Assembly (NCBI GenBank): GCA_032871835.1
Contig: CM065299.1
Span: 83,829,652-83,893,651, forward strand
DNA from: Dipteronia dyeriana
Taxonomy: Eukaryota; Streptophyta; Magnoliopsida; Sapindales; Sapindaceae
DNA length: 64,000 bases
Direction: 5' to 3'
This document shows positions 10,091 to 21,618 of the stretch, in pieces. Both the position numbers and the translations under genes were made by a program. Below the pieces are notes generated by a model. The model ran no database searches. It had not been told where the DNA came from and saw only the letters and a list, made by a program, of their open reading frames with translations. Each line of letters opens with the position of its first letter. The first letter of the stretch is position 1.

Positions 10091-12330
10091 TTAACATGTG
10101 TGAAAATGGTGAGCATCTTTCTTTTCTTTGTTGCATTGATGTCACAGATTTAATAACTTAAATTTAAAAGATAACTATTACGGTGAACTATCCAAATTAT
10201 CCTTAAATAATCTATTTTTTATTCTCATTATGTTTCCATTTACACTTTAAAAACGATTACTCATCTCTCTCTCCCTCCAAAATAGTTGTCTGAAAATCGA
10301 TCTACAACTTCTCTCTCTAAAAAACTTGTCTCTTTCCAGATTCTACATAAGAAGATAACATATAATTGTGATATTCGTTTATATATTTTCATATATTTCT
10401 ACGTGGTTTAACAATGTATCCATTCGTTATGATTTATTGTCACAATCCTTGTATGAACATGTATGAAGATTTAGTGTCCAGATTCTGTCCGAGACTTTTT
10501 TGAAATACTTTGAGCTTTTTTTTATTAGTGTCCGAACTTTTTTGATATGATTCCAAGCTTTTTTTATACTCCTCCGAGCTTTTTTGATTTGTCTCCGAGT
10601 TTTTTTGTTAAGTTAATGTCTGAGATTTGTCTCCGAGCTTTTTCTATATGTCTCCAAGCTTTTTTGATATGGTCTAAATAAATTTCTAACCCTTGGCAAA
10701 AAACTCGAACCCAGTAAAAAAAAACTTGGGCACTTAGCGAAATAGCTCGAACCCATTAAAAAAACTCGAGCTTTTTTGGTAAGGGTTTAAGTTTTTTTAC
10801 CAAGTGTTCAAGCTATTTTTTTACTGGGTTCGAGCTTTTTTACCAAGTTGCAAAAAAGCTCGAACTTTTTTGGTAAAGGTTCAAGTTTTTTTACTAAGTG
10901 TTCGAACTTTTTTGTTAAGTGGCCGAGTTTTTTTGTTAAGTGGCCGAACTTTTTTTTTAACTTTGTAAAAATGCTCGAACCCAGTAAAAAAAGCTCGACC
11001 ACTTGGTAAAAAAACTCCAACCATTAAAAAAAAAAGCTCGAGCTTTTTTGTAAGGGTTTGAGTCTTTTTGTCTAGTGCTCGAGCATTTTTTAATAGGTTC
11101 GAGTTTTTTTGTCAAATGCCCGAGCTTCTGTTTACTAGGTTCGAGCCTTTTTGCTAAATTAAAAAAAAAATTGGGGCACTTGGTAAAAAAACTCGAATCC
11201 AGAAAAAAAAAAGTTCGGTCACTTGGCAAAAAAACTAGAACCCATTAAAAAAAAATTCGAGTTTTTTTTGTAAGGGTTCAAGGTTTTTTGCTAAATGCCC
11301 GAGCTTTTCTTCACTGGGTTTGAACCTTTTTGCCAAGTTAAAAAAAAGTTTGGACACTTGGAAAAAATACTCGAGCCTAGTAAAAAAAAACTCGGGCACT
11401 TGGTAAAAAACCTCGAGCTCGAGTTTTTTTTAATGGGTTCGAACTTTTTTGCTAAGTGCCCGAACTTTTTTCTACTGGGTTTGAGCCTTTTTGCCCAGTT
11501 AGAAAAAATCGGGCACTTATCAAAAACAACTCGAACCCAATAAAAAAAGGCTTGGGCACTTGGTAAAAACAGTTCGAACCCAATAAAAAAAACTCAAGCA
11601 CTTGGTAAAAAAGCTCGAACCTATTAAAAAAAAACTCGAGTTTTTTTGGTAAGGGTTCGAGCTTTTTTGTCAAGTGCTTGAGTTTATTTTAATGGGTTCG
11701 AGTTTTTTTGTCAAGTGCTCGAGTTTTTTTTACTGGGTTCAAGCATTTTTGTCTAGTTAAAAAAAAGCTCGGGTTTTTGGTAAAAAAGCTCGGGTTTTTG
11801 GTAAAAAAACTCGAACCCATTAAAAAAAAGCTCTGGTTAGGGTTCAAGCTTTTTTGATAAGGGTTCAAGCTTTTTTGATAAGGGTTCAAGCTTTTTTGCT
11901 AAGTGTTCGAGCTTTTCTTTACTGAGTTCGAGCTTTTCTTTACAGGTTCGAGACTATTACTAAAGGCTCCGAGCCTTTTGTAATTACATTTCGAGCCTTT
12001 TAAGTACTAACTAAAAAAAATAAAGCTCTAGAGGCGCTTCCTCCTTGCAAGCTGACCGGGAAGCTCGAACACCGCGAGCTCGACTCTCAAATGTGTCTAC
12101 ATAGCGCCATTCCGTCACCGTTCAAGTGATTGTCTGAGTTTCAACGAGACTTTCTCTCTCTACTTCACAATTTTGTCACTGTAAAATGAATGAAAGAAAT
12201 CTGATGTGGAACAACTATTTGAGGTATTTTTATCTGTTCACCATAAGAGATTCATTTTAAATATAAGTTATTGAAGCAGTGACCGTGTTGAAAGGTCACT
12301 TCAAAAAAGTGTCATTTATTTTTTGAACCC
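10090..12330. repeat. Expanded AGCTCG-motif array in a dispersed repeat, copy 1
   Basis: The flanks at about 10100-10210 (GTGAAAATGGTGAG, TTTAATAACTTAAATTTAAAA, GGTGAACTATCC) and at about 12310 (TTTATTTTTTGAACC) match the second copy at 45.1-46.1 kb, so both belong to one dispersed family. The interior from about 10500 to 12000 is made of short motifs such as ACTGGGTTCGAGCTTTTTT, GCCAAGTGCCCGAGC and GGTAAGGGTTCGAGC. They alternate between T-rich and A-rich orientation every 40-120 bp, so neighbouring blocks are inverted copies that can pair as hairpins. Long open frames here are artefacts of the repeats. Termini and class are not established. Confidence 0.7.
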
Positions 12331-12854
12331 TTTAGCATATCACCCTTGGTAGGACTGCATCTTAGAGCATCTCCAATACAAATATGCATTTAGAGAAAAT
12401 TTACTACCACATAGGATAGATAGTTAAAAAGTTAGAAATTTTTTCTCCAATACAATTATTTAACTTTAATATGAAGATGATGTGACAAAGAAAAAGTTAG
12501 AGAATATAGAGTTGGGTTTCTAATTCTAGAAACTCTTCTAGAATTGCTGACTAGGATTTTTAACTCTTTCCACCAATAATATTAAAGCTTATTTAATTAT
12601 AAAATAAAAGAGGAGAGAGAATGTAATAACTGTATTATTATGATTGGTCAAAAAATAAATACATATTTGACTTTAGATTATTGTATTGAAGATGTGAATA
12701 TACATTTTTCTATAAAAAAAAAATTCAAAATTTGGTCCACAGTAAATAAAAATACTGATATGATGCTGTTTAGAAACTCAAAAATACATGTTTACATTGA
12801 AAATACTCTTATTTATGGAGGGTTCGAATTTCACTGTATACTTATTTTACAATG
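12331..12854. other. AT-rich spacer with possible MITE end
   Basis: No gene is seen. TAGAGCATCTCCAATAC at about 12364 resembles the GAGCATCTCCAA terminus of PIF/Harbinger-type MITEs. A matching right end was not found, so it may be truncated. Confidence 0.35.
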
Positions 12855-13970
12855 ACACATTTATGATGTGTTTGGCACATAGAATTTAACAGAATTGGAA
12901 TATTTCCAATCATGTCCGATGTTTGGGGCAACCATCGGATTAGATAGTACAATCCAGTGGCCCCCGCTTTATTGCTTTCGCAATCTTGCCTAGGTGGGAC
13001 TGTGTAAACCCACTAAGAGCTTGTTTGGTTGTGCTTTTGAAAAACCTTTATTGCTAAAAGATCTACTTATAGTAGATCTATTAGAAATAGGGTTTTTTAA
13101 AACTATATATACAATTGTTTGGTTGGTAGATTTTTTTTTTTAAAAACAAATGTCTATTTGAAAAAGTACCTCCCCATGAGCTTTTGTCTAGTAGAGGTTT
13201 AAACTATACTAGCCTCTACTCAATTAAAAACTTAAAAGTCCAACCAAACAATTCTAAAAAATCCAAATAGACGTGCGTAGATCTTTAAAGCCAGTAGAAA
13301 GCTCAAGTAAACGAGCACTAAAACTGGTGGGTTTTATATTTAATACTGCTTATGCAAGATTATGTTATTTTAATGTAAAAGAAAACAAAATAAACCTATA
13401 ATTTTAATTACAATTAATTTTAAATATTGTTAATATATATATGAATATTTATTTTGTCGGAAAAGTTATTTCAATAATTTTTTATTCAATTTTTATTCTA
13501 CTTCTAGGGATTGAGATTATTTCAATTCTAATTCCTTCTACGGGAATAAAGAGTTGAACCCACCGTAATCCCAACAGTATTGTTTTAGTAAGTTATTCTA
13601 TTAAATAAACAAGTTATAAAATTGACAAGTATTTAAATTTACTTAAAAGTAATATAAATCTATATTTTGGTTATTGTTACTTTAATAATATACATATTAA
13701 AACATTTATTTCTTCAAAAAAATATTTTAATAATTTATTATTCAATTTCAAAATGTTGTCAAATTTAAAATATTATTAAATTTAGATCAATCTAATGTGT
13801 CACCAAACAGCACATAATATTAATTCAATTCAGTCTCATGTTTCTCCAAACACGTATATCATAGTATTAATTTATTAGAGTCCAATTTCATCAAATCCAA
13901 TCAAATCTCATCTCAATCCAATACAATCTCATGAAATAGTATAATCCAATCTCGTGTACCAAACAAACCT
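12855..13970. mobile_element. MITE-like element of about 1.1 kb, nested host
   Basis: GTGTTTGGCAC near 12857 and the inverted GTTTGTTTGGTACACGAGATT at about 13950-13970 look like imperfect terminal inverted repeats. The interior near 13830-13950 is an array of CCAATC/TCATCTCAATCC-type motifs. A smaller MITE is inserted inside. No transposase frame is visible. Boundaries are approximate. Confidence 0.35.
13017..13318. mobile_element. Tourist-like (PIF/Harbinger) MITE, 302 bp
   Basis: The left end GAGCTTGTTTGGTTG and the reverse complement of the right end (GTGCTCGTTTACTTG) form short imperfect inverted repeats. The element is flanked on both sides by TAA (13014-13016 and 13319-13321), the 3-bp target of PIF/Harbinger elements. 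Size and lack of coding capacity fit a MITE. Confidence 0.6.
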
Positions 13971-14369
13971 TTAGAATTTACCGGAGTAGATATCTCATCT
14001 TATAAGAGTAGATATCCATGTTAATAGGGGCAGACCCACCTTTTTCCAAAACAATTTGATTTTGTTTATAACAATAATGAAAATGATAATAATAATAAAA
14101 ATAATAATAATAAACACTTATGATAAATTAATAACATATTACAACTTTGTATAGCTAGCAATGTATTTTTGTTCCCACAATAGTGATGACCGATGACTCG
14201 ACGAGGTTTCAACGATTCAAGTCCCAACATTTGAATTTTTCAAACAAAATAAATATCATTTTAAAAAAATCAATTTTATCCTTTACTTTAATAATTTTTA
14301 ATATCTTTTTTATTTTATCATCTTTTCGAATTTCTTTCTCAAAACAATTATATTTTTTCATCTACTTCT
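13971..14369. other. AT-rich spacer with (AAT)n
   Basis: A degenerate AAT/ATA microsatellite lies at about 14084-14113. No coding sequence is recognised. The last five bases (CTTCT, 14365-14369) are the left target duplication of the Copia element. Confidence 0.6.
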
Positions 14370-14602
14370 TATTAAAGGAAAGAAAATCCACATTCATATG
14401 TGATTGATCTGCATTCATATATGATTGACGTGATATGAGCAAATTATGGATAAAGTAAACAATCAGCATTTAGGATAGAGTAATTTTAGGATCGTAACTT
14501 TTTGTACTTCTAGAATAGCTCTTTTGCACTTGTATATAATAGCTAGCCTTATATAGTTGAAGCATTGTAATATACAAAAATTTTCCCACATCAATTTGTT
14601 TA
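14370..14602 (+). repeat. Copia 5' LTR, 233 bp
   Basis: It starts TATTAAAGGAAAG, where the 3' LTR has TGTTAAAGG, so the first G is mutated. It ends ATCAATTTGTTTA directly before the primer-binding site. It matches 42097-42339 along its length with scattered differences. Confidence 0.88.
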
Positions 14603-14614
14603 TGGTATCATAGC
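14603..14614 (+). promoter_or_regulatory. Copia primer-binding site (initiator tRNA-Met)
   Basis: TGGTATCATAGC directly follows the 5' LTR and differs by one base from TGGTATCAGAGC, the usual complement of the initiator tRNA-Met 3' end. Confidence 0.8.
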
Positions 14615-14685
14615 ACCCTGTTCTGGTGTCTCTAACATATCACCTTCCACCAGAAACAAAACCCAAACACCACCACATCGACAAC

Positions 14686-15792
14686 ATGGTTGAAAACCTA
14701 GAAAAAACCAAAAAATCCACATTCAAAGGCATAGAACGAAAGGAAGCAACATTACCTGATCCTCTAGTCTTGCACCACTCAGACACGCCATAACTCATCA
14801 TGGTTAACTCACCGCTGGATGGTCGCAACTACAGAGAATGGAGTCCCTCGATGCACCTTACCCTCAACACAAAGAACAAGCTTAGGCTAATCGACGGATC
14901 TTTGAAGGCCCTACCAGCAGGCGATGCGAGATTTCCATTGTGGCAACGCTGCAATGATTTAGTGATAACTTGGATCCTCCATTCAATCCAACCCGACATA
15001 GCCCGTATCATCATATTCCATGATACAGCAACAGCGGTTTGGAGTGACCTCAATGACAGATTCTCTCAAAAAGACGATTAGAGAATCTATCAAATTCGAG
15101 AAGAAATTGTCGAATGTCGCCAATGATCACTCTATGTTTCTACATACTACATGAAACTAAAGGGGCTTGGGAACGAATTGGGATCTCATCAAGAACCCAT
15201 CATATGTTCCTGCGATATGTTGAAGAAGATTGTTGTTCGAAAGGAAAAGGAGAAGGTGATACAGTTTTTGATAGGGCTAAACAAACCTTACTCTACGGTT
15301 CGTAGCTCGATCTTGATGATGAATCCACTTCCAGATACACAGAGAGCCCACGATCTCATCCTTCAACACGAAAAGCAGATGGAAGTGGCGATCCGTCGAG
15401 AGATTTCATCGGCCTCACATGTGATGCAGATTGCTCTCTCACCAGCACAGACGACGACCTCTTCTTCCCAATGCAAGTGTTGTATTTACTGTGACCAGGA
15501 GGGTCACTTGATTTACCGATGTTATTACTTAATTGGATTCCCAGTGGGTCACAAAATGGCATGGGAAAAATGTCAAGCCCATAACTAATAAGGTAGCAGC
15601 CCACAATGTTGAGATGAAAAGGGAACCAACCAATGAGAGCCTAACCTTTACAGTTGAGGAATACAAGCAGATCATGGTCTTGATTCACAATAAAAATGGT
15701 AACGATCAACCACTCGCAGGCGCGACATGTATATTTACACCCAGCTGTAATAATATAAAACATGATGCAAATTCAACGTTATATTGGGTAGT
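14686..15792 (+). pseudogene. Copia gag and start of protease, broken
   Basis: One reading frame from the ATG at 14686 to 15588 encodes a Copia Gag with in-frame stops (at about 14794, 15079 and 15121). It includes the N-terminal Gag part (LDGRNYREWSPSM, WSDLNDRFSQKDD) and a zinc knuckle CIYCDQEGHLIYRC of the CX2CX4HX4C form near its end. A frameshift near 15540-15580 moves the reading frame, which continues through TFTVEEYKQIMVLI to LYWVV. There the Gypsy-like element interrupts the protease just before its active site. The active-site half resumes at 38926. The protein would normally form the particle shell and bind RNA. This copy cannot produce it. Confidence 0.85.
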
Positions 15793-16499
15793 TGTAACAC
15801 CTCAAAAATCAAAGAGTAATTAAACACTTTGATATGGAATGTTAATACATAAACCATCAGTTATTTCACCCAAATAAACTAATAATCATCAAATAACTCC
15901 AAATACGCCATTCTAAAATGTAAATATATCTCCAAATAATTCTAACAATACTGTTCAAAACACTCTAAAGAAAATTAAAACAATACCGAGCACCCAAACT
16001 CAAATTCTAAGTAACAAAACAAAACAGAACATTACATATAATGTCATTAACTTTACCCTCTTGAAAGTCTATTGCTCTAGCGGTCAGCTTCTAAGATACT
16101 TATTCTGCAAAATATTAAATGACAAGGGGTGGGCTGTCAACTCAGTAAGTATTGCATAATACGTAATTGAAAACATTTATGAAATTTATAATAACATTTA
16201 CTACGTACATAACTTTTCAAATATTCAGATACAATTAAAATTACAAAAGTAACATTTTCAATATATAAGTAAACTTGTAAAAGTAATATTTTCAAATACA
16301 AGTATATTTGAAAAATTATCATTTTCAATATACGATAACAATTAATAACATTTCATAAAAATAAGCTCAAGTCAGGTAATGTCACCAATACCCCCGGTGA
16401 CCCGGCCATTTACATTTCAGAGATTGGTACAAGACCAAAATCATTACATTTCAAAAATTGGTACAAGACCAAAATCGTAACATTTAAATTGTTGCGCGC

Positions 16500-17029
16500 T
16501 GTCACAGGGTTAAAGTTTACACAGCACACCCGTGTGGCACTTAGCAAATTTTGTGAGAATGTTCCTAAGTAAGCCTTACAAGAGAGATTTGAGAGAAGAG
16601 AGTAGAAGAGCTTGAATGGAAAACAAAGTTTGTATTGATATGAAGGAAGCTTTACAATGCTTTGGATACTAGAATACTTGAGTTTCTAGGATGATTTACA
16701 AATGAGAGGGGTTGGTTATTTATAGGTGAGTCACCTTCTTAAGGAATATTCTAGATTAATCTAGTCTAATAGTGGAGATTAAGTCTCTAGACTATTCTAC
16801 ACCTAGCTAGAATACTCTACATGTATTTACATGCCTTTACAAGGTTCTAGATTATTCTACACCTATCTAGCTAAGTACAAGAATGGTGTAGAGATGGTTG
16901 GATTGCTAGAGACTTCCAGAAGCTTAACCAATGCTGGAATTGTGGAGAAGTCTCTAGAATCTTCCAGGAGCTTGGCATAGTTGTGGCAGTTGTTGGGCTC
17001 CTAGGCTTGATAGCTTGCGGGCGGTGTCA
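16500..17029 (-). repeat. 3' LTR of the gag-protease element
   Basis: The 530-bp sequence matches 19041-19566 closely throughout, for example AAGCCTTACAAGAGAGATTT and GAGACTTCCAGAAGCTT. On the minus strand it follows the polypurine tract. Confidence 0.87.
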
Positions 17030-17042
17030 TCTTCCCCCAGCT
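17030..17042 (-). promoter_or_regulatory. Polypurine tract of the gag-protease element
   Basis: On the minus strand AGCTGGGGGAAGA directly precedes the 3' LTR. This is the expected plus-strand priming site and fixes the element's orientation. Confidence 0.75.
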
Positions 17043-17460
17043 AAGTTTGCAACGTCCTCGTTGTGTGGGCACTGAGTATATTGGAGTCTGTCACAAGTGG
17101 GGTCCTTCGTATGGATGGACTTTGGTTGGGGAAGCCTCCATTGAAGGACCGTCTTCGAACATTGTATCCTTGGCTCGACGCAAATGGGTTTGATTGGCTT
17201 TTACGGTGATCCAGCATCTTGGGATCCTTCTTCCTTTGCCCTTGGTCCCTTTCCATGACTTGCGCGCTTCTTACTTCTTCGAATGCCTACGGTCGGCTGG
17301 TTCTGTGGAGAAGTTGGAGAAATTGGTGTCTCCTTAGGCCATACGGTGGATAGCATCTTACATGGCTGGAGGTATACATCCCACCAGGATGGTGAGTGCC
17401 TTGCCACCGTTGAGAATGCTAAGTGAGTTAACAACGGGAATGGGGAAAGCATTGGCTTGC

Positions 17461-18996
17461 TCAAAGAACGCCATGCCTAGCACCGCTTGGTAGTCGTTTA
17501 AGGAACCATCGAAAAGTCGAGCTTTCCCTCCATGGGCCTAGGTGGACAATGACGTCTTTTGATGTGCCATCAATTTGCTTGGCAGGAGAGTTGGCAGCTT
17601 TAACGATGGCACATTCACCATTAGTGATGTGAAGGCCAAGTCGTTCGGCTTCATCTGTTGAGATAAAGTTGTGCGTTGCCCCGGTGTCTAGCATTGCACG
17701 AACTTGTTTGCCTTTGATGGTGGCGCTCACGAACATGGGGCCTTTGGTAAGTGTAAGAGGCACAGGTTGCCCTTTGAGTGGGTAAAGCTGTTGGAGAGAA
17801 CTCATGCTTGCTTGGGGCTCGACTGCCTTAGTTTCTTTGAGCTGGGTAACCATGGCATTGAGCATTTTTCGCTTTGGGCAGTCATGTACCCAATGTGTCC
17901 CATCACAAATGAAGCATGGATACTTTGGCTTGATCAATACGGACTTGCCTCCATAGGCGTTGTCACACCGGTTGTAGCCATTGGGAGTTCTTTTTGGTCA
18001 TTCGCTCTTACGATTGTGGTCTTTGCACTCGTCTCCCCCGCCTTTATCATGGTTATCTGTCTTTTCCTTAGTCTTGGTGAGGTCGGCAAGGGATTCTGCG
18101 GTGGCAATGGCTGCATCAATGTCTTGCACGTTCCGCCTTTCTAGTTCTACTCTCGCCTATTCCTTGAGACCATCCATGAAGAAGAATAGTTTGTCTTTAT
18201 CGGACATATCTTCGATCTCAAGGATTAAGGTAGAGAACTCCTTGATGTAGTCATGGATGGATCCGGACTGCTTGAGGCGACGAAGGCAACTATGAGCCTC
18301 CTTATCGACATTGGTTGGCGAGAACTGCCTCTTGAGTTCTCGTTTGAAGTCATCCCATGTGCAGATGGGGTGGATAGTATCACCATGCTTGCCTCGCCAC
18401 CATAGTTGAGCAGAATCCTAAAGGAAGGTGAGAGCATTGGTGATCCGTGTAGCGTTATCCCTAACTCTCTTGGCCTTAAAGTAATGTTCTAGGTCGAATA
18501 GGAAGTTTTCCACTTCCATGGCATTGCGATTGCAGTTGAATGTGGATGGCTTAGGGATGGCATCCCATGTGCTCGTGCTAGAGGAGGCACCATTGCCAAA
18601 AGTTGGGTTGTTTTTAAACAAAGCCCATTTGGTGCGAACTTCATCCATCTCGGCTCGAATGACCCGCAACTCTTGCTCTACGAAAGTGTGATTGTTACGG
18701 ATTTCTTAGGTGAGGAGGCATAAATCCTCCTTGATGCCCTCCTGGAATCCTCAAAGCATGGCCTTGGTGGCTTGAGTGATTACGGCGTAGTCGGTCTTTA
18801 GGCCATCGAGACGGTCGACCACAGTGCTCAAGGTGGCCTGTACTTCGGAGAGGGTTTCATCGTGGGCATCCATGTGTGATTCCAAAGCGTCCATGGATGG
18901 ACCCTTGGACTTGCTACGCTTGGTGTAGGTGTGTTGCTCGCCACGACCACGTGCTTGCTCTTCAACTCTAGCAGCAACTTCGCTATGGAAGGCCAT
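17461..18996 (-). pseudogene. Gag-protease of the short LTR element, broken
   Basis: A single frame from the ATG at 18996 down to 17461 encodes Gag and an aspartic protease, interrupted by several stops (for example near 18754, 18420 and 17990). Recognisable parts in order are a helical N-terminus, the Gypsy Gag core (KPSTFNCNRNAMEVENFLFD, YIKEFSTLILEIEDMSDKDK), a basic linker, the zinc knuckle CFICDGTHWVHDC (CX2CX4HX4C), and the protease motif MLDTGATHNFIS with its catalytic Asp intact. Beyond 17461 the frame shifts and protease-like sequence continues (MAFFEQANAFPIPV). There is no room for reverse transcriptase before the LTR. Gag type indicates Ty3/gypsy ancestry. Confidence 0.82.
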
Positions 18997-19026
18997 AACT
19001 TTTGCTAGCTGTGGTTGCTTAACCTG

Positions 19027-19038
19027 GCTCTGATACCA
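19027..19038 (-). promoter_or_regulatory. Primer-binding site of the gag-protease element
   Basis: On the minus strand TGGTATCAGAGC lies a few bases after the 5' LTR. It is the exact complement used with initiator tRNA-Met. Confidence 0.85.
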
Positions 19039-19040
19039 AC

Positions 19041-19566
19041 AATCACGGGGTTAAAGTTTGTGCAGCACACCTGTGCGGCACTTAGGCAAATTCTATGAGA
19101 ATGTTGCTAAGTAAGCCTTACAAGAGAGATTTGAGAGAAGAGAGTAGAAGAGCTTGAATGGAAAACAAAGATTATATTTCTATAAAGAAAGCTTTACAAT
19201 GCTTTGGATACTAGAATGCTTGATTTTCTGATTTACAAATGAGAGGGGTTGGCTATTTATAGGTGAGCCACCTCCTTAAGGAATGTTCTAGATTAATCTA
19301 GTCTAATAGTAGAGATTAAGTCTCCAGAATATTCTACACCTAGCTAGAATACTCTACATGTATTTACATGCCTTTACAAGGTTCTAGATTATTCTACACC
19401 TATCTAGCTAAGTACAAGAATGGTGTAGAGATGGTTGGGTTGCTAGAGACTTCCAGAAGCTTGACCAATGCTGGAATTGTGGTGAAGTATCTAGAATCTT
19501 CCAGGAGTTTTGCATAGTTGTGGCCTTTGTTGGGCTCCTAGGCTTGATAGCTTGCGGGTCGTGACA
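19041..19566 (-). repeat. 5' LTR of the gag-protease element
   Basis: This is the right-hand LTR in window coordinates and the 5' LTR on the minus strand, since the primer-binding site follows it. It matches 16500-17029 with scattered substitutions. Confidence 0.87.
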
Positions 19567-20242
19567 GCGCGCTGCATTTACATTATCACCGGTGATTAAA
19601 ATTTCATTTCATTTCATTTACTACTGACATTGAGCTAAAACATTCTTTCAAAATATGTATATCATAATACATTTGCAAAGCGCAAAAGAACCAAACATTT
19701 AAGCATTTAAACAATAAGTTCTAGTAAGTGTAAAACTTATTCAAAAAGAATTAGGTAACGAATATATAAGTAAAGACTACATAAGTAGAAAATGGGTTTA
19801 TTTACATATATAAACATATATAAAAAAACTATTTTAGATCATAACAATATGATACATAAATCTAGTTTCTAAGAAAACATTTGTGCAATTACATACTATA
19901 CAAAAAGGAAAAATCTACTTAACTCTTAGCAAACCTCATAAAAGCAATCGCCCACGAAACTAACAATCCAAACCTTACCCTAAAATCATATATTTATATC
20001 TAGGACTGGAATAAGGTCTGACATATCGCTTCACAACCGAAATCCTAATGCTAGAAGTAACCAATGTCATTTTTCGAAAACCGAGTAGTGTCTGATTTAG
20101 AACTTTTAATTTATTACACAAGCATTGGAAAATTCTAAAAATTTGTATACGCATCTTACATAAACATATCTATTGACATAGAAAAGTTCAGAATTTAAAA
20201 AAATCAGTAAGTACCTTAAAAGATTTTAAATGTCGTAGTATT

Positions 20243-21594
20243 TGATTAAAACTGAAAAGTGTATGTTTACTAAGGGATAATATCATAATTTTACACTTCC
20301 AATATGATTAATTCCCCAATTTAGACATAATTTCGTTCGCTCGCTTAAATATATGTGTTGTGTAGTAATCAGTGTATTTTTCTTTGTATTTCGAAGGTAA
20401 TTCGATCAATTCAGAATTATGAAGTAGTCAATGGAGAAGTTAGATGGAAAAACAAACATCGTTTTAAAGTTTAGAACGTCAAAAACCATAGGAAGACCAC
20501 GAAGGGTATTTTTATAATTTTGACTATTCACTGTTTATATTTGACTTTCACTGTTCACAGTTGACTTTCACTGATCCTGATGATGTGGCACATTCATATT
20601 GGGCCAAACTGCGAGTGCACCATACACGCGACTGTAGAGAATCATATTCTAGAAGCCGGTTCACTTTTCACTATTCACTTCACGGATGCGTTACTGTTCA
20701 CTGTTCACTTCACGGATGCGTACTGTTCACTATCATTGTTCACTGATGACATGGCAAAATCAGGACGCTTCATTCTAAATTCATCTGATGGTCAATTTTC
20801 ATCCGTATTTTGTATAAATAGGTGGCCTATCCTCCATAATTTTCATATTCTGAATCCAAATATAATATTAGATTTGTGAAATTCTCTCTCTTTTGTTCTC
20901 AAATTCTCAGTTTAAATAAAATAGTTATTTTCTAGTTAAATTATGTCTTGCTAATTTTATATAGTTGGGGTCAAATGTGATACTATTGGTATGGGAAATA
21001 TGATCCAAATATGGTAAGTTTATTATTTTTATGTTTTTTCCCTTCTGATCTTTGTAGAGTTTTTGACTCACTGTAGATAGACAGATATTGTCTAGCACAG
21101 TGGGTACTTTTACCCATATCTATCAAAGAATGGTTTCTCCCCTATGATCTTTGTGGAGTTTTTGACTCACTATAGACAGACAGATATTGTCTAGCACAGT
21201 GAGTACTTTTACTCATATCTATCAGATAGTGGTTTATCCTCTCTAATCTTTGTGAAGTTTTGACTCACTGTAGACAGACAGATGTTGTTTACCCCAATGA
21301 GTACTTTTACCCACATCTATCAGAGAGTGGTCAGTGGAGTGGAATATCATCTCATTAATCTGGACTAAATATTAATAATTGGATCATAATCGAATTACCA
21401 ACAGTGGATCCCTTAGCCCTAGTATTAATTTTAATTGATTTTCATTTTATAACAATCTTAGTAATTAATCTAGATAATTAATTCTACAAGGAAAAGTGAA
21501 CAACCTCCCTGTGGCTCGACCCGGTCTTACCGGTTAATTTATTACTATGACACTCTTATACTTGAGAGTATGAACACTTTTTTAGGACGTGTCA
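20243..21594 (+). repeat. 5' LTR of the Athila-like element, 1352 bp
   Basis: It starts TGATTAAAACTGAAAAG and ends GGACGTGTCA. It holds short CACTGTTCAC/CTTCACGGATGCG repeats at about 20520-20750 and three tandem ~98-bp units at about 21047-21340. The 3' LTR has only two of these units. Confidence 0.88.
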
Positions 21595-21600
21595 AGTTTT

Positions 21601-21618
21601 TGGCGCCGCTGTCGGGGA
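21601..21618 (+). promoter_or_regulatory. Primer-binding site of the Athila-like element
   Basis: TGGCGCCGCTGTCGGGGA lies 6 bases after the 5' LTR. It is the TGGCGCC-type primer site widespread in plant Athila/Tat Gypsy elements. Confidence 0.8.

Larger units (their letters stand above)
16500..19566 (-). mobile_element. Short gag-protease-only LTR element (TR-GAG type)
   Basis: LTRs of about 530 bp (16500-17029 and 19041-19566) are nearly identical. On the minus strand they begin TGTCACGACCCGCAAGC or TGACACCGCCCGCAAGC. A primer site lies next to the right LTR and a purine tract next to the left LTR, so the element reads on the minus strand. The 2.0 kb interior encodes only Gag and protease; no reverse transcriptase or integrase is present. 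GCGCGC flanks both sides (16494-16499 and 19567-19572) as the target duplication. Transposition would have needed enzymes from a relative. Confidence 0.85.

Noticed and set aside
10800..11900. Series of Phe/Leu/Lys-rich open frames on both strands
   Set aside because: They are translations of the AGCTCG/GGGTTCGAG array and occur equally in both orientations.
20500..21340. CRISPR-like regular repeats in the Athila LTR
   Set aside because: Units are contiguous LTR tandem repeats without unique spacers, in a plant nuclear context.
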